The notes under the pieces were generated by a model that saw only the letters and a program-made list of their open reading frames with translations, was not told where the DNA came from and ran no database searches. Both the position numbers and the translations under genes were made by a program. A stretch of DNA of 64,000 nt. Origin: Capronia americana (lineage: Eukaryota > Ascomycota > Eurotiomycetes > Chaetothyriales > Herpotrichiellaceae). Shown here in pieces: positions 1 to 10,833 of this stretch. The DNA lies in assembly GCA_016110215.1 (NCBI GenBank), contig JADWQD010000008.1:248001-312000 (forward strand), written 5' to 3'. Numbering within the stretch: position 1 is the stretch's first letter; the number at the start of each line of letters is the position of its first letter.

Positions 1-245
1 TTACGGACGTGGGGATGTCGGACCTCCGCGGCTGCGAGAAACTGGGTAACAGTATTCGTACAGGCGCCAATGTCGCGTCGGGCCACGTGGAGGAGAGCAA
101 AGCAAAGCATCGATTGCGGAGCCCATCGAAACAGATATACTACTTCTTCGTGGTCTCCATTGCCTAATTATCTACTGTATACATCAGGGCTCTGCAAACG
201 TCGAGCTCAAATCCCCCCGTGGTGAGTTCACCCAGCCTCCTCAAC

Positions 246-911
246 TCAACATTGCTCCAACACCCAGTTTGACTGGTCGTCGACGGCATTGTCGGTTCCT
301 TTAAGGGATCGTGTCAGATCAAGCATCCCTACTTGCACACACCCGTACAGCCCACCCGGTGGACGATCCCAGCGCGGATTCAGCGATTTTCGAAATTCCG
401 GATCTTGCCAGTGTCCAGCAGTGTCGTCCTTGCGCAGCTCCACTGTATAGGTCTTCCACTCGAAGAGCTCACCCATGCCCTTCTGCTTCTCGCTAGATAA
501 TGTACCCCGAGTCCGAGAATTGCAGAAACCCACCTTGCACATCTGGCCGCCCGGATCAATCTTCCACGCCTCGGGCCTGACACCCCAGTCGTTGAAGAGA
601 CTGCACAAGTGGTCCGCAGACGGGGCTATTTGATTGATGGAAAGCTCAGGCGACTCTGGACACAAGTAGAGAAGTAGAGCCAGCCTTCAAAGCGGCACAA
701 GGCTGTGGCTGCAGCCTCGCGGCGGCGGTCGGCAGGAACATGGCCCGAGAAGCGCCGAACGCAGCGCATCTCCCGCATCCCCCGTGCCCTCCCACTCTCC
801 TTGGTTGAAGACCACCGCGCCGAAACTCTGCGGGATGCTCTCGGATGCCCAAAGAGGGTGATATTCCGGTGTGAAAATAACCGCTGGCTCCCCCGCGAAC
901 GTCAGTGGGGT
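246..911 (-). pseudogene. possible broken or mis-spliced protein-coding gene
   Basis: On the minus strand one frame reads like real protein from about 911 to 246 (segments such as TPEYHPLWASESIPQSFG and LFNDWGVRPEAWKIDPGG), but it carries an in-frame TGA at 687-689 and another TGA just upstream near 914, and no ATG is seen. The part below the stop codes for about 140 residues with Trp, Gly and Cys-rich stretches. I do not recognise the family. It could be the 3' end of a gene with introns I cannot place: a 43 bp GT-AG segment spanning the stop is conceivable but short. It could equally be a decayed gene. A function is not assignable. Confidence 0.3.
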
Positions 912-1173
912 TCAAGTCTCCGGGTGTACGAGCAGCAAATGCAGGAACACAATCTTCCGCCGTGATGGGCTTGTGAAACTTTTTGTGCAATCTCGACGGT
1001 GCCGGCCTCTTCCTTTTTTCTAATTCCTTTTCTGCCTGTGTGGATGTGTGTGTGAGTGTCTTTCTGCCCGAAGCGTACTTAGTCTACGATTTCCTCGTTC
1101 TTCGTCGAAGCGCCAGTTCCCTTCATTGCTTCGTCCTGTCCAACGAGGCCGGACGCCATTCACGCGCAAAACA

Positions 1174-2313
1174 ATGTCGACCACCAACGGCACCAACGGA
1201 ACACATGCTCCCTCAGAGATATCCGCCTCGAAATCCAACATCGGCGTCTTCACGAATCCCAAGCACGACCTCTGGGTCGCAGAGGCGTCGCCCTCGCTCG
1301 AGGACGTCCAAGCCGGGAAGGACCTGAAAGAAGGGGAAGTCTACATCGGCATTAAGAGCACGGGGATCTGTGGCTCGGATGTCCACTTCTGGCACGCGGG
1401 CTGTATAGGCCCCATGATCGTGACGGGGGATCACATCCTCGGCCACGAGTCCGCGGGCGTCATCCTCAGCGCACATCCCTCAGTGAAGACATTAAAGCCC
1501 GGGGACCGCGTTGCGATCGAGCCCAACATTCCGTGTTTCCAGTGCGAGCCCTGCCTGACGGGGCGGTACAATGGGTGCGAGAGCGTCGAGTTCCTGAGCA
1601 CGCCTCCCGTCGACGGCCTCTTGCGCCGCTACGTCAAGCACCCGGCCGTGTGGTGCCACAAGATCGGGGACATGAGCTACGAGAACGGCAGCCTGTTGGA
1701 ACCGCTGTCCGTGGCCCTCGCGGGCATGGATCGCGCCGGCGTCAGACTCGGAGATCCGGTCCTGATATGTGGTGCCGGACCCATTGGGTTGGTGTCGCTG
1801 CTGTGCTGCGCCGCAGCGGGGGCATCTCCGCTGCTGATCACAGACATCGACGCCGGGAGGCTGAAGTTCGCCAAGGAGCTCGTCCCGCGGGTGTCGACGT
1901 TCCAGGTGCCGATGGGCAAGTCGCCGGAAGAGTGTGCCGAGCAGATCGTCGAGGCCATGGGCGGGATCAGACCTCGCGTGGCCGTCGAATGCACGGGCGT
2001 CGAGTCGTCAGTCAATGCGGCCATCTGGTCCGTCAAGTTCGGGGGCAAGGTCTTCATCATCGGCGTGGGCAAGAACGAGATGAAGATCCCGTTCATGCGC
2101 CTCTCGACCCAGGAGATCGACCTGCAGTATCAATACCGGTACAGCAACACGTGGCCCAAGGCGATCCGGCTAGTGGAGAGCGGCGTGATCAGCCTGGAGA
2201 AGCTGGTCACACATCGGTATAACATGAGCGATGCGATCGAGGCGTTCAAGACGGCGAGCGACCCCAAGAGCGGGGCCATCAAGGTGCAGATCAAAAACGA
2301 CGACAGCTTATGA
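1174..2313 (+). CDS. ladA: L-arabinitol 4-dehydrogenase (zinc MDR family)
   Basis: Single-exon 379-residue protein. The start ATG at 1174 has a good ACA-ATG context; the longer upstream frame lacks a credible start. It is a medium-chain dehydrogenase/reductase of the polyol dehydrogenase group. Visible residues: catalytic zinc Cys66 (GICGSD), His91-Glu92 (LGHES) and Glu176 (LEPLSV); structural zinc cysteines 121, 124, 127 and 135; Rossmann motif GAGPIG at 200-205 followed by the acidic TDID at 223-226 that favours NAD over NADP. The N-terminal stretch FTNPKHDLWVAEA is characteristic of fungal LAD enzymes rather than xylitol dehydrogenases. LAD oxidises L-arabinitol to L-xylulose in the cytosolic L-arabinose catabolic pathway. 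Related sorbitol and xylitol dehydrogenases are the main alternatives. It is convergent with the next gene. Confidence 0.85.
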   Translation: MSTTNGTNGTHAPSEISASKSNIGVFTNPKHDLWVAEASPSLEDVQAGKDLKEGEVYIGIKSTGICGSDVHFWHAGCIGPMIVTGDHILGHESAGVILSAHPSVKTLKPGDRVAIEPNIPCFQCEPCLTGRYNGCESVEFLSTPPVDGLLRRYVKHPAVWCHKIGDMSYENGSLLEPLSVALAGMDRAGVRLGDPVLICGAGPIGLVSLLCCAAAGASPLLITDIDAGRLKFAKELVPRVSTFQVPMGKSPEECAEQIVEAMGGIRPRVAVECTGVESSVNAAIWSVKFGGKVFIIGVGKNEMKIPFMRLSTQEIDLQYQYRYSNTWPKAIRLVESGVISLEKLVTHRYNMSDAIEAFKTASDPKSGAIKVQIKNDDSL

Positions 2314-2607
2314 AGAGAGAGATGTCAGTAGATGCGCGAGGTTGGATCGGATGGAGCGGAATGACTCCTCAGGCAATGAGTATTAATAGCGAGGTGAAAA
2401 AGGATGTGGGCATTCACTCGTCAGCGAATTACTTCCATGCATGTATTGCGTGGTATTGTAAATGCAATGCGCTTAGACTCACGGCAACGCAACTTTAAGC
2501 AACGGCATACACGTTTTCTTCTTGAAACAAGACTGCTTATACATGATTGTCGTATGTCCGTGGTTCTTCCCTAACAAGTCATACCGCCCGATCGAGCGTC
2601 CCTCCAC

Positions 2608-3798
2608 TCACTGGATAATCCCCTTGACCTCCTCCTTATTGATCCACGCCTTGATCGCCCCAGCCTGCTGCTCATACCAATCGTGCATGGTCTCCTCCTC
2701 CACATAGCCCATATGTGGACTCAGCAGCACCGTACTCCGGCCGCCCTCGCCCCAATACCCGCTCCTCCGCCACGGACTCTCCTTGGGCAAGGGCTCGACG
2801 TCAAAGACATCGAGGCCCACGCCCCTGATCTTGCCGGCTTCGAGGGCCTCGACCAGCGCGGCCTCGTCGATCAGCGGTCCACGCGACGTGTTCACGAGGA
2901 GCGCGTTCTTCTTCATGCTGCTCAGCTCGTCCTTTCCCACGATGCCGCGCGACCGGTCGGACAGGACGTAGTGCACGCTCAACACGTCCGCCTGCTCGCA
3001 CAGTTCCTTCTTGCTCCCCACGACGCGGAACGTGCCCTTGGGCAGCCCCCGCTCCTGCGCCGCCTCGTCCGCCTTGTCCTGCGTCAGCGACGCCGACCAC
3101 GCAATGACCTTCATCCCGAAGCCCAGGTATCCCGTGATCGCCGACTGAGTGCCGAGCTTGCCGAGCCCAAGCAGGCCCAGCGTCTTGCCTGCGAGCCCGA
3201 ACGTCAAGGTCGTCTGCCATCCGCCGACGTGTGCGTTCGGGTCGTTCGCTGCTGGGGAGGGCGCCTTCACGACGGCGTCCCCGCGCGCCACGTCCTTGGC
3301 CAACCCCAAGATCAACGCCCACGTCATTTCGTTGGTGGCGTCATACCCTTTGGTCGCGTTGCGCTTGGGGTACGTGCCTACGAGGGTGATGCCGAGGTCC
3401 TTGCACGCCGCGGTGTCGATGGACGCGTTCCGCATCCCCGTCGTGAGCAGGAGCTTGAGGTTGGGGAGCTCAGCCAGCACCGAGCGCGGAAACTGCGTCC
3501 GTTCGCGCATCGTGCTGATGATGGTGTATGGTTTCAGGCGGGCGATCAGGGCGTCGTGCTCCGCCGGGACCCGAGCCTGCAGAGTTTGAGGAAACGAGTC
3601 GATCTGGATTTGCGAGGCAAGGGATTGGAAATGCGGCGACGAGATGGCGGCGTAGTCGTCGAGGATGGCGAGTTTGACACCCGACGAAGAAGACATTGTC
3701 GATGATACGTTGCTGAGGCTGGATGTGCTGTGTGGGTGTTGGGATATGATGCTTGCGGTTGCTGTTAATCTACGGGTTGCCTGGGTCATGAATCGCAT
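2608..3798 (-). CDS. D-isomer-specific 2-hydroxyacid dehydrogenase
   Basis: Single-exon, 396 residues from the first ATG. NAD-binding glycine motif GLGKLG lies at 211-216. The catalytic triad of the D-2-hydroxyacid dehydrogenase fold is visible as Arg306 (NTSRGP), Glu335 (VFDVEPLP) and His362 (LSPHMGYV). The family reduces 2-oxoacids or oxidises D-2-hydroxyacids with NAD(P); the substrate cannot be told from sequence. The first 34 residues are basic and Ser/Thr-rich without acidic residues and resemble a mitochondrial presequence, while an internal ATG (codon 35, at 3696) would give a cytosolic form starting MSSSSGVKLAILDDY. Dual targeting by alternative starts is therefore possible but unproven. 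Confidence 0.85.
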   Translation of the reverse strand: MRFMTQATRRLTATASIISQHPHSTSSLSNVSSTMSSSSGVKLAILDDYAAISSPHFQSLASQIQIDSFPQTLQARVPAEHDALIARLKPYTIISTMRERTQFPRSVLAELPNLKLLLTTGMRNASIDTAACKDLGITLVGTYPKRNATKGYDATNEMTWALILGLAKDVARGDAVVKAPSPAANDPNAHVGGWQTTLTFGLAGKTLGLLGLGKLGTQSAITGYLGFGMKVIAWSASLTQDKADEAAQERGLPKGTFRVVGSKKELCEQADVLSVHYVLSDRSRGIVGKDELSSMKKNALLVNTSRGPLIDEAALVEALEAGKIRGVGLDVFDVEPLPKESPWRRSGYWGEGGRSTVLLSPHMGYVEEETMHDWYEQQAGAIKAWINKEEVKGIIQ

Positions 3799-4384
3799 AG
3801 ACCGCGGCTTCGACTGTGATCAAGGATCTCGTTGTTGTCGTTGTGGTTACAAGAGGATCCAATGGCGTAGATGACACTCGCGAAAGGGTCTTGGCCTGGT
3901 CTTTATCACTCACTCTGCTTGGACCGAACGAGGTCGAACTTGTGATCGGCCATTCTCCGATTTGGAGACGGACGCATGTGCCGATGTCGCTGTTGGATAC
4001 TTGGGGAAGTCTCGTATGGATGGCGACATACACACCTCAGCTGCTTACAAATGGGCTTCTGAGTCCACAAGGACGAACACGAGGTTCAATTGTTCCAAGG
4101 TTTAATCGGGAGGATTCTGGAAGGGAACGGGAAATGAAAGAACAGCAGGAAGCTCAGAAGCCAGGTAGTTGGCGGTACGGTGGACCATGAATTTCTAAGC
4201 GCCGTTCTTAGCGACGGCCAGCTTGAATACAGTGGACCATGTCTCTCTCTAAGCGCAGTTCTTTCCCTCCCAGCCTTCCCCATGCCTCCCTGGGCTCTCA
4301 CCATACATGGAAGAATCCGAGCATCGCGACGATACGCATTCCCATTCGGCCTGGTAACTCTCTTTCACTGAATACCCGCGCCCC
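3799..4384. other. intergenic region upstream of the 2-hydroxyacid dehydrogenase
   Basis: No gene is seen. It contains the promoter of the minus-strand 2-hydroxyacid dehydrogenase and the 3' flank of the amidohydrolase. An imperfect direct repeat (about 31 bp per copy) lies at 4180-4210 and 4232-4264. Confidence 0.6.
4180..4264. repeat. imperfect direct repeat, two copies
   Basis: Copies at 4180-4210 and 4232-4264 share GTGGACCATG at the left and TCTAAGCGC followed by GTTCTT at the right, with a few mismatches between. The spacing is about 52 bp. It looks like a local tandem duplication in non-coding DNA. Confidence 0.6.
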
Positions 4385-5692
4385 TCACGCCTTCTTCCCA
4401 ACGTAAGTCAAAGCCGCCACAACCAAGGCATCCACTCCCACCGTCAAGGTCGGCTGGACGACCGGCGCGAAAAACGGACTATGATTAACCGGGATCTTGT
4501 GCTCCTCACCCTTGCCCTTCATCTCCTCGTACATATTGGCATCATGGCCGCCGAAGAACCAGAAGCAGTACGGCCTATCGATGGCCGAGCCGAGGATGCC
4601 GAAATCCTCACTTCCCAGCACGTTCTTCACATTCGGGTCATGGTCCTCTGGGCCGAAGTATGCCGTGAATGATTTGTTGATCTCGCCCGCGACCGCGACG
4701 TCGTTGATCGTCAGCGGGAAACTCGAGGTCGGTTCGATGAGCGGATCTTTCGGGCAGTTTCCAGCCAGACACTCCGCTTGCACGATCCTCTTGACCGAGG
4801 CGAGGATCCGTTCGCGCCACTCGACACTCACGCTGTGGATGTTGATTTTGAGCACGGCTTCGTCGGAGATGACGTTCTCGGTGCTTCCGGCCTGTAGGGC
4901 GCCGACGGTGACGACGGCGGTTTCGTCAGGCGGGACTTCTCGCGACACGATGGATTGCAGGCGCACGACGACGTGCGATGCGATGACGACGGGGTCGATC
5001 GTCCGATGCGGCATCGAGCCATGCCCGCCACTGCCGTAGATGGTTATCTTGAAGCTGTCTGCCGCGGACATGATGGGGCCGGCGCGCGTCGCCGTCTTTC
5101 CCGCCTGCAGAGGGAAGACGTGCTGGCCCAGCACAACGTCAGGGATCGGGCAGGCGTGTTTCTCCGAGGCGTAGAGACCGTCGTCGACCATAGCACGGGC
5201 GCCACATCCTCGTTCCTCGGCCGGTTGGAAGAGGAAGATGATTGTGCCCGACCACTTTGCGCGGGCGGCAATGAGGGTCTCGGCGGCTGCTAGAAGCGAT
5301 GTGATGTGGAAGTCGTGCCCGCAAGCGTGCATGACTGGTTTGACGAGCCCGTCCGTGTCGCGCATGGTTTTCGTGCTGGCGTAGTCAAGACCGGTTTTCT
5401 CCTGCACGGGCAACGCGTCGATGTCGGCGCGAAGCAGGATTGTTGGTCCGGAACCGTTCTTGAGGATCGCGACTTGGCCATGGCCGCCTATACCGGTGCG
5501 TATGTCTAGATCGTCTGAGAGTTTCTTCAGATGGTCGGTGATGAGCGCGGCTGTCTCTTTCTCCTGTGTCGACAGTTCGCCATTGGCGTGGCAGTGCTTG
5601 TACAGCGCTTCGTATGGCTTCAAGTCCGGTCGATACTCCTTTATGACTGACGCGAATAATGCGCTGTCGCTGGTCTCATTAGTTTCTCCCAT
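4385..5692 (-). CDS. M20D-family amidohydrolase / peptidase
   Basis: 435 residues, single exon. The ATG at 5692 (MGETNETSD) is chosen because the longer frame starts with GTG. Motifs of the M20D (hippurate / IAA-amino-acid hydrolase-like) family: RADIDALPV at 88-96, metal ligands Cys124 and His126 (HACGHDFH), Glu159-Glu160 (PAEERG), His191 (GQHVFP) and C-terminal His404 (NHSPFF). The dimerisation-domain glycine-rich motif GSGGHGSMPH is at 220-229. Members hydrolyse N-acyl or N-aryl amino acid amides using two metal ions. The natural substrate is unknown. No signal peptide is evident, so a cytosolic role is likely. Confidence 0.85.
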   Translation of the reverse strand: MGETNETSDSALFASVIKEYRPDLKPYEALYKHCHANGELSTQEKETAALITDHLKKLSDDLDIRTGIGGHGQVAILKNGSGPTILLRADIDALPVQEKTGLDYASTKTMRDTDGLVKPVMHACGHDFHITSLLAAAETLIAARAKWSGTIIFLFQPAEERGCGARAMVDDGLYASEKHACPIPDVVLGQHVFPLQAGKTATRAGPIMSAADSFKITIYGSGGHGSMPHRTIDPVVIASHVVVRLQSIVSREVPPDETAVVTVGALQAGSTENVISDEAVLKINIHSVSVEWRERILASVKRIVQAECLAGNCPKDPLIEPTSSFPLTINDVAVAGEINKSFTAYFGPEDHDPNVKNVLGSEDFGILGSAIDRPYCFWFFGGHDANMYEEMKGKGEEHKIPVNHSPFFAPVVQPTLTVGVDALVVAALTYVGKKA

Positions 5693-6057
5693 ACTTGATG
5701 CTCGATGGCAGAATGTAGAAGAAGTCGATGATCGACACGCGCACACAGAGTTTCATAACAGGGCACAAGAGACCGCATCATATCGTGTATTTAGTAGCAT
5801 TGCAGCGTCTTCTCCGCACCATGGACCAGCTCTGCCACTGTCACCATTCGCTCCATGGAGAAGTCCGTCGTCTAGAAAGGGCAGCTCGTCTGTGTCGAAT
5901 GGCAGCGGCCTCGGCAACCCAGGCCAGCGCCACACGTCTTCCCCCAATGCAAAAGGAAATCTTCCATGCAATGCACCGCTCGCTTGAGCCAGCTCTTCCC
6001 CCCAACTTGCTCTTGCGCCTTCGCTAATTAGAACCTCAGCCACAAGAATGCTCTTCA
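5693..6057. other. intergenic, no gene seen
   Basis: 365 bp between the amidohydrolase start and the ASH1-like stop. It should hold the amidohydrolase promoter and ASH1 3' UTR. The open frames here look random. Confidence 0.5.
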
Positions 6058-8451
6058 TTACGACATCTCAACATCCTCATCTTCACCATCACCAACAACC
6101 GCTCGGATGCCCCTGGTCCTCCCACTTGGTGCCCCTCGAACAGTTCTCACCACCCGGCTCTTGACACTTGAAGCTTTCGCCCGCAGACTGGATGATCTGC
6201 TCGGCGTCTTCACAGACCTCTTGGGACTCCCCTTCTCGATCAGTGCCTTCGACGATGTGTTTGACACCACCCTTGCTTTGACCGTCTTGCTTTTAGCAGT
6301 AGCCACAAGGCTCTTGAGTTTCGATGGTCGGCGGGATAACCCCTTAACCACCGTTGCGCTGGTCTTCTTAGAGACCACCTTTCTGATGATCTTTCCCTTC
6401 TGAACCTTGACGGGACTAGATGTCTTCCGTGTGGAGGCTTTGGCCTTGTGCGTGGTAGAGACCTTCACCTTCTTGGTGACTCGACTGGTCGTTCCTTCTA
6501 TAGCATCAGCAAGCTTTCTCTTCGCTCCAGCTAGTTTGCCGCGACCCTTGCTGACCTCGGCGTCAGGGCTCTTCTGTTTTCTGTCTTCTTTAGGTCTTGG
6601 TCCGAGGACTCCGCGGCACTTCTCAGAGCCGCATCTGCACTGCTGGACGTTCTTCTGAGAAAATGGGTCGAAGTTATAGTCGTAAGTGAGTTCTTCGCCA
6701 GTCATGATGCCGCGATCACCTGCGAAAAGGGCCATCCTTGGTTTGCCATTGACCGTCCACTTCTCCATCCTGCAGTTAGGCTCGCACGAGTGATTGACAA
6801 ACCGAGCGATGGACCCTCGTGTAGCATCGATGATCATATTTTGATCAAAGAGCATCAAGTAGTAGCACTGTATTCAGGTCAGTGGGCTCCAGAAGTGACA
6901 GATTTGCTGTCATACCTCGTTATTCTTATACATTTTTCTCATCCGATGTTCGCATTCTTCCTGCGTGATGATCTCGCCTGTATATTCCACGATGATTTGA
7001 TGAGGGTCAAACATGCGATTGCTTCGAACGCCATAGCCTCTGTCCTCCGTCTTGATCACTTCAACACCAATGTTGTATTTGCCTCCTTTCTTGACCCGCT
7101 GACGGAGCCCCTCGAACGCACGATTGCCACACTGCTCCGGTGTGAGGTCGCAGTTCTTGTCGTCGCACTCGTAGTACATGTAGCGATTCATGCAATTGTG
7201 ATCGCAGCCCGTCTCGGCCTTGCAGAGACAGCTTGAGTACTCCTCGAATTTGTCTACGCGCCACGCCTGGGCTGCATCTCCTACGAAGACGTTCTTGTTG
7301 ACTTTCTTCCACTCGTCTGGCTTGGGTTGACCTGCTGGCAGAGGCGAGAAGACGTCGAAGGGAAGCTTGAAGTCCCGCCCGTGGTTCAAAATACGTTCTG
7401 CGGCGAACATGGGCAGGGGTAACACTTTGTTTTCCTTGAACGGCTCCGCAGCAGTTGTGCTCTTCCGCTTGTTCTTGCCCTCGGTGAGACGCCCATTGAA
7501 GGTTCTAGGTTGACCAGCATAGAGACCTGAGGTGAGCCATTTCTTCTCTTGTCGTCGAGCTGATTGTCGAGGTTGCACAGGTTCTTCGGGAACTGGAGCA
7601 TCACCCTCACTGACACGCCTCTTCTTTAACTTAGGTTCTCCAGAGGTAGATTCCGTATCGCCTGTGGTTTTGGACCTGGAGCTGCTCTGGAGCTCGGAAG
7701 CTCTGTTCTTTCTCTTTCCGAGCACGCTATTGGCAATGCTAGACACGAGTTCTCCAGCTTTTTCGAGGACAGGCACTCTCGAAGATCTTCTCGTGGCCTG
7801 TTTCTCTGCGGACTTGCGTCGTTTTTCCCACAGTTTGTTGTTCTCGTCCCTTTTGGCCTTCTTTTCTGCCGCTTTCTCTCTGCGTATGCGCTCTTCCTCG
7901 GCGTCTTCGGCGTCTTCTGTGCCATCTCGTGTTTGCAGCGTCTCATCTACGTTGGCATTCTTCTCTGGGAGCAAGTTGTGACGACCCTTCTCGGTAAACA
8001 CCTCACTCATATTCCAGGGCAGGTCCAATGCTGCAACGCCCTCTTTCAACAGGGTGGATTGACTTGCATTCTCCAAGTTGACCAACGTCTCGCCGCTGAC
8101 GGTTCTGCTTTTGGCCGGGTCATCCTGGACCTGCTCCACCAGACCAGCTTGACTTTGGTTGTTTAGAAGCCGTTGACTGACGCGTCGTACACGGCCTTTC
8201 TGTACCTCTTTCATGGTCATGACCCGCGCATCGTGTACAGACACGTCGATCGAGCTTTCGGACGGTGTAGGGAGTTGTTGTCGAAGAGGATTGGGGAGCA
8301 CAGGGTTCGTGTCTGGGTCTGTTGCTGACGAGGCCGAGCTGGGTGTTCGGGTAAATAGTACAGGTCGTGATTCGGAGGAGGCGGCAGTAGCAGATTTCCT
8401 ATTTTCGATACGCCCCCGGTAGAAGTTGAGGAGGGTCTGGCGGAGAGGCAT
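6058..8451 (-). CDS. ash1: ASH1-like SET-domain histone H3K36 methyltransferase
   Basis: Two exons (8451-6916 and 6867-6058) joined across a 48 bp intron (GTATGA...CAG) that falls inside the SET domain, giving 781 residues. The ATG at 8451 is the first in frame. Order: disordered basic N-terminus with a charged helical region (about 180-225); AWS cysteine-rich domain at about 404-446 (CLCKAETGCDHNC, ECDDKNC, CGNR); SET domain at about 460-575 with RFVNHSCEPNC and GEELTYDYNFDPF; post-SET QQCRCGSEKCRG at about 590-603; then a Lys/Ser/Arg-rich tail of about 180 residues that may bind DNA or RNA. The AWS-SET-post-SET order with a long N-terminus and no WW/SRI domain argues for ASH1 rather than SET2. 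Fungal ASH1 methylates H3K36 at repressed genes; the role here is inferred. Confidence 0.85.
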
Positions 8452-8897
8452 CGTTGTAGCCACGGGCGGAGCCCGACGTTCGACACTGACGGAATGGACG
8501 CGTCAAACTTGGACAGTTGTTGGGGAACGAACTGCTGTGCACACGTATATCTGTTTAGAAGAGGGTACAGGCTGAGGTACGCGTCTATCCGGTGCAGTGC
8601 AGAGGATGCGATAAACAGGAGGCTGGAGTATCAGAGGGGGTGCGAGATTGGGAAATGGGTCTTATGTCTCCATGACCAGGGCGACAGCCGGTCTCCACCA
8701 ATTACACCTGCACGGCCAGCAAACCGGCTGTCAAGCGCAACAACATTCCCCGGGCTGATACCAGGCCACCAGGCTTGAGCAACGCCCGTCATGCCTCAGT
8801 CTGTGCTCGGCCCATGTGGTGGAAATATGTGACTTTATTCCGCGGCCTGGTATACATTTGGTGCCCGGCATGAGGCCAATTACACTATTATACACAC
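8452..8897. other. intergenic, ASH1 promoter side
   Basis: About 445 bp between the ASH1-like start and the ERF2 stop. No gene supported; it holds the ASH1 promoter and ERF2 3' flank. Confidence 0.5.
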
Positions 8898-10833
8898 TCA
8901 TCTGGCCTCTTGCTTGGAGAACGTCCTCGCCGTGGGACCTTCGAAGGTCTTCTGTGAATTCTGTACAGGCTTCATCTCCATCTCTCCATTCTTCGCCTCG
9001 GCCGTCAACTTGGCCTGTCGATCCCCTCTCCGTGCACCGAAACGCTGATCTCCTTCCTCGTACTTCTTCTTGAAGTGGAGATAGGTCGGCGGCTTCGGCC
9101 GAGCGAGAACTGTGATCCAATTCTTAATGAAATTTCCTTGTGTAAAGGGTCGATGTCTCTCAGCTTTGGGGAATCTCCGTGACGCAAGATATTCCCTGGT
9201 TGTCTCGCCCTTGCCGACAAGCAGTAAGTGATACACCCACAATGCAAATGGATACGCAAAGCCCAGTAGTCCATATATGAACATGGCGAACGGAACTCGG
9301 TTTCGGCCTATGGCAGTCCCCAATGAGACATGCCTCTGGTGCTTGTAGGCAATTACATGTCCTAAGGAGGCGAAAGCCAGGTAAAGACCCAACAGCGTTG
9401 CCGAACTGACAAAGGCGAAGAAATAACGATAGTTGCGGCGGCCGACACAGTTGTTCAGCCAGACGCAGTGGTGATCGAGGGTTTCCACACAATTATCGCA
9501 CACTCGACAATGATAGCATCGAGGCGGTCGCCAGATGTTGCAGGTCTTGCAGTACTTGACTGGCACATCCATGGCTGCTGTTTGTGATGTAGCCAATCGC
9601 ACCATGACCCAGTCGTTGGTTGGTGGTCCAAGAGCCAGAGGGTCACTATTATCCTCTGGAGGAAAGGGATGGATATTTCGGGGGAATACCTATGCACAGT
9701 CAGAACAAGTACGGAAGTAGACATGGGTTGGGCTTACCCCTGGATCAACAAGTGAAGCATGAAGAAACGAAGATAAACAAATGAAAAAAAGGTAGGCGAA
9801 TATTAATGGTAAGGCGGGCGACACATGATGCCATAGCCATGGAGCCCTGGAATGGTCAGTCCACCTCCGACCTGACTCGGAATGTCTCAACTTACGAGAA
9901 AACCAGAAATAGGACGGCCGGAAGGACCAAGAACACGCCCGTAGCTATGTTGATGGGACGATCGCGAGCATTTTGAAGCCGCCCGCCCAGCCAAAAGATA
10001 GTGTTGCCTTCAAAGTACTCGTAGTTCTTGCCCAAAGCACTCCGTTTAGCCACCTCTGCATTAGAGTCGGGAGGATAAGCCGGGGATGTGACATTTGAGG
10101 ATAGCTGCTGGTGGCCTGCCTCCAGGCGGTGTTTGCTGCCCAAACTGAGGCCAGACCGGAATGACAGTGGTGACTTCTGAGGTGCGTCGCCAGCTTTATG
10201 GGTCGTAGCGATGTTCAGGCGGGATGGACGGCGTGGTTTCTGGGGGGTTGCGCCATTGACTAGGTGTGTGTCGGCTTCGTGGTGAGAAGCAAAGTCGGGG
10301 GACACAGCGTCGGGAGTGTCTGGTGCCTCTGACTGAGTATACTCGGTCGTGATGGAGGGCGCTGGACGATGACTCCTCGGCATAGCATGGAAAGGGCCCT
10401 GTCTACTAGACGCCACACTTCGCGCATCCTCGTCTCCATCGCCGTCTGGAATAGGTGCCGGAGTCTGCATTGTCCTCGTCCCCAGAGGTCTTCTTAGTCT
10501 TTGCGCCTGCAATCTCTGAGAACTCATGGGTTTAAAGAAGCCTTGTGCGGTCAATGACGGAACATGGGTGCGACTGCCCTGCGAGACAGGACTCTGCGGA
10601 CGGCTGGAGCCCGTAGTACTGGAAGGTGGAGCAGGAGCCGCCGGGGAAGCGTTGCTTCTTATTGAACGGTTCGTAGGCTGCGTGATGCCTCTGAGATGGG
10701 CGTAGCCATGCTGCGACGCAGGAGGGTTGGGGAGGGCAGGTAGAGGAGCGCCAGATTGCGGTCGCGAACCGTAGCCATCTTCGGAGATGGCAGACGATAT
10801 TTCGCTGCGAGCAGTCGACGGCCGACCAGCCAT
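8898..10833 (-). CDS. erf2: DHHC palmitoyltransferase Erf2
   Basis: Three exons (10833-9896, 9846-9738, 9689-8898; introns of 49 and 48 bp), 612 residues. The ATG at 10833 (MAGRPSTARS) is the first Met in frame. The N-terminal ~270 residues are Ser/Pro-rich and disordered. Then come two transmembrane segments (about 302-345), the conserved DPGVFPRNIHPFPPEDN loop, and the DHHC cysteine-rich domain (CKTCNIWRPPRCYHC, CRVCDNCVETLDHHC, active Cys424), followed by two more membrane segments. Erf2 with its partner Erf4 S-palmitoylates Ras and other proteins at the ER/Golgi. No ERF4 candidate lies nearby. It is divergent from the small mitochondrial protein gene. Confidence 0.88.

Noticed and set aside
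1533..2222. Long plus-strand frame inside the L-arabinitol dehydrogenase gene
   Set aside because: It is an out-of-frame shadow of a GC-rich coding sequence, Arg-rich and without motifs.
2683..3705. Long plus-strand frame opposite the 2-hydroxyacid dehydrogenase
   Set aside because: It is antisense to a gene with complete catalytic motifs and has the Arg/Leu/Asp-rich composition of an antisense shadow.
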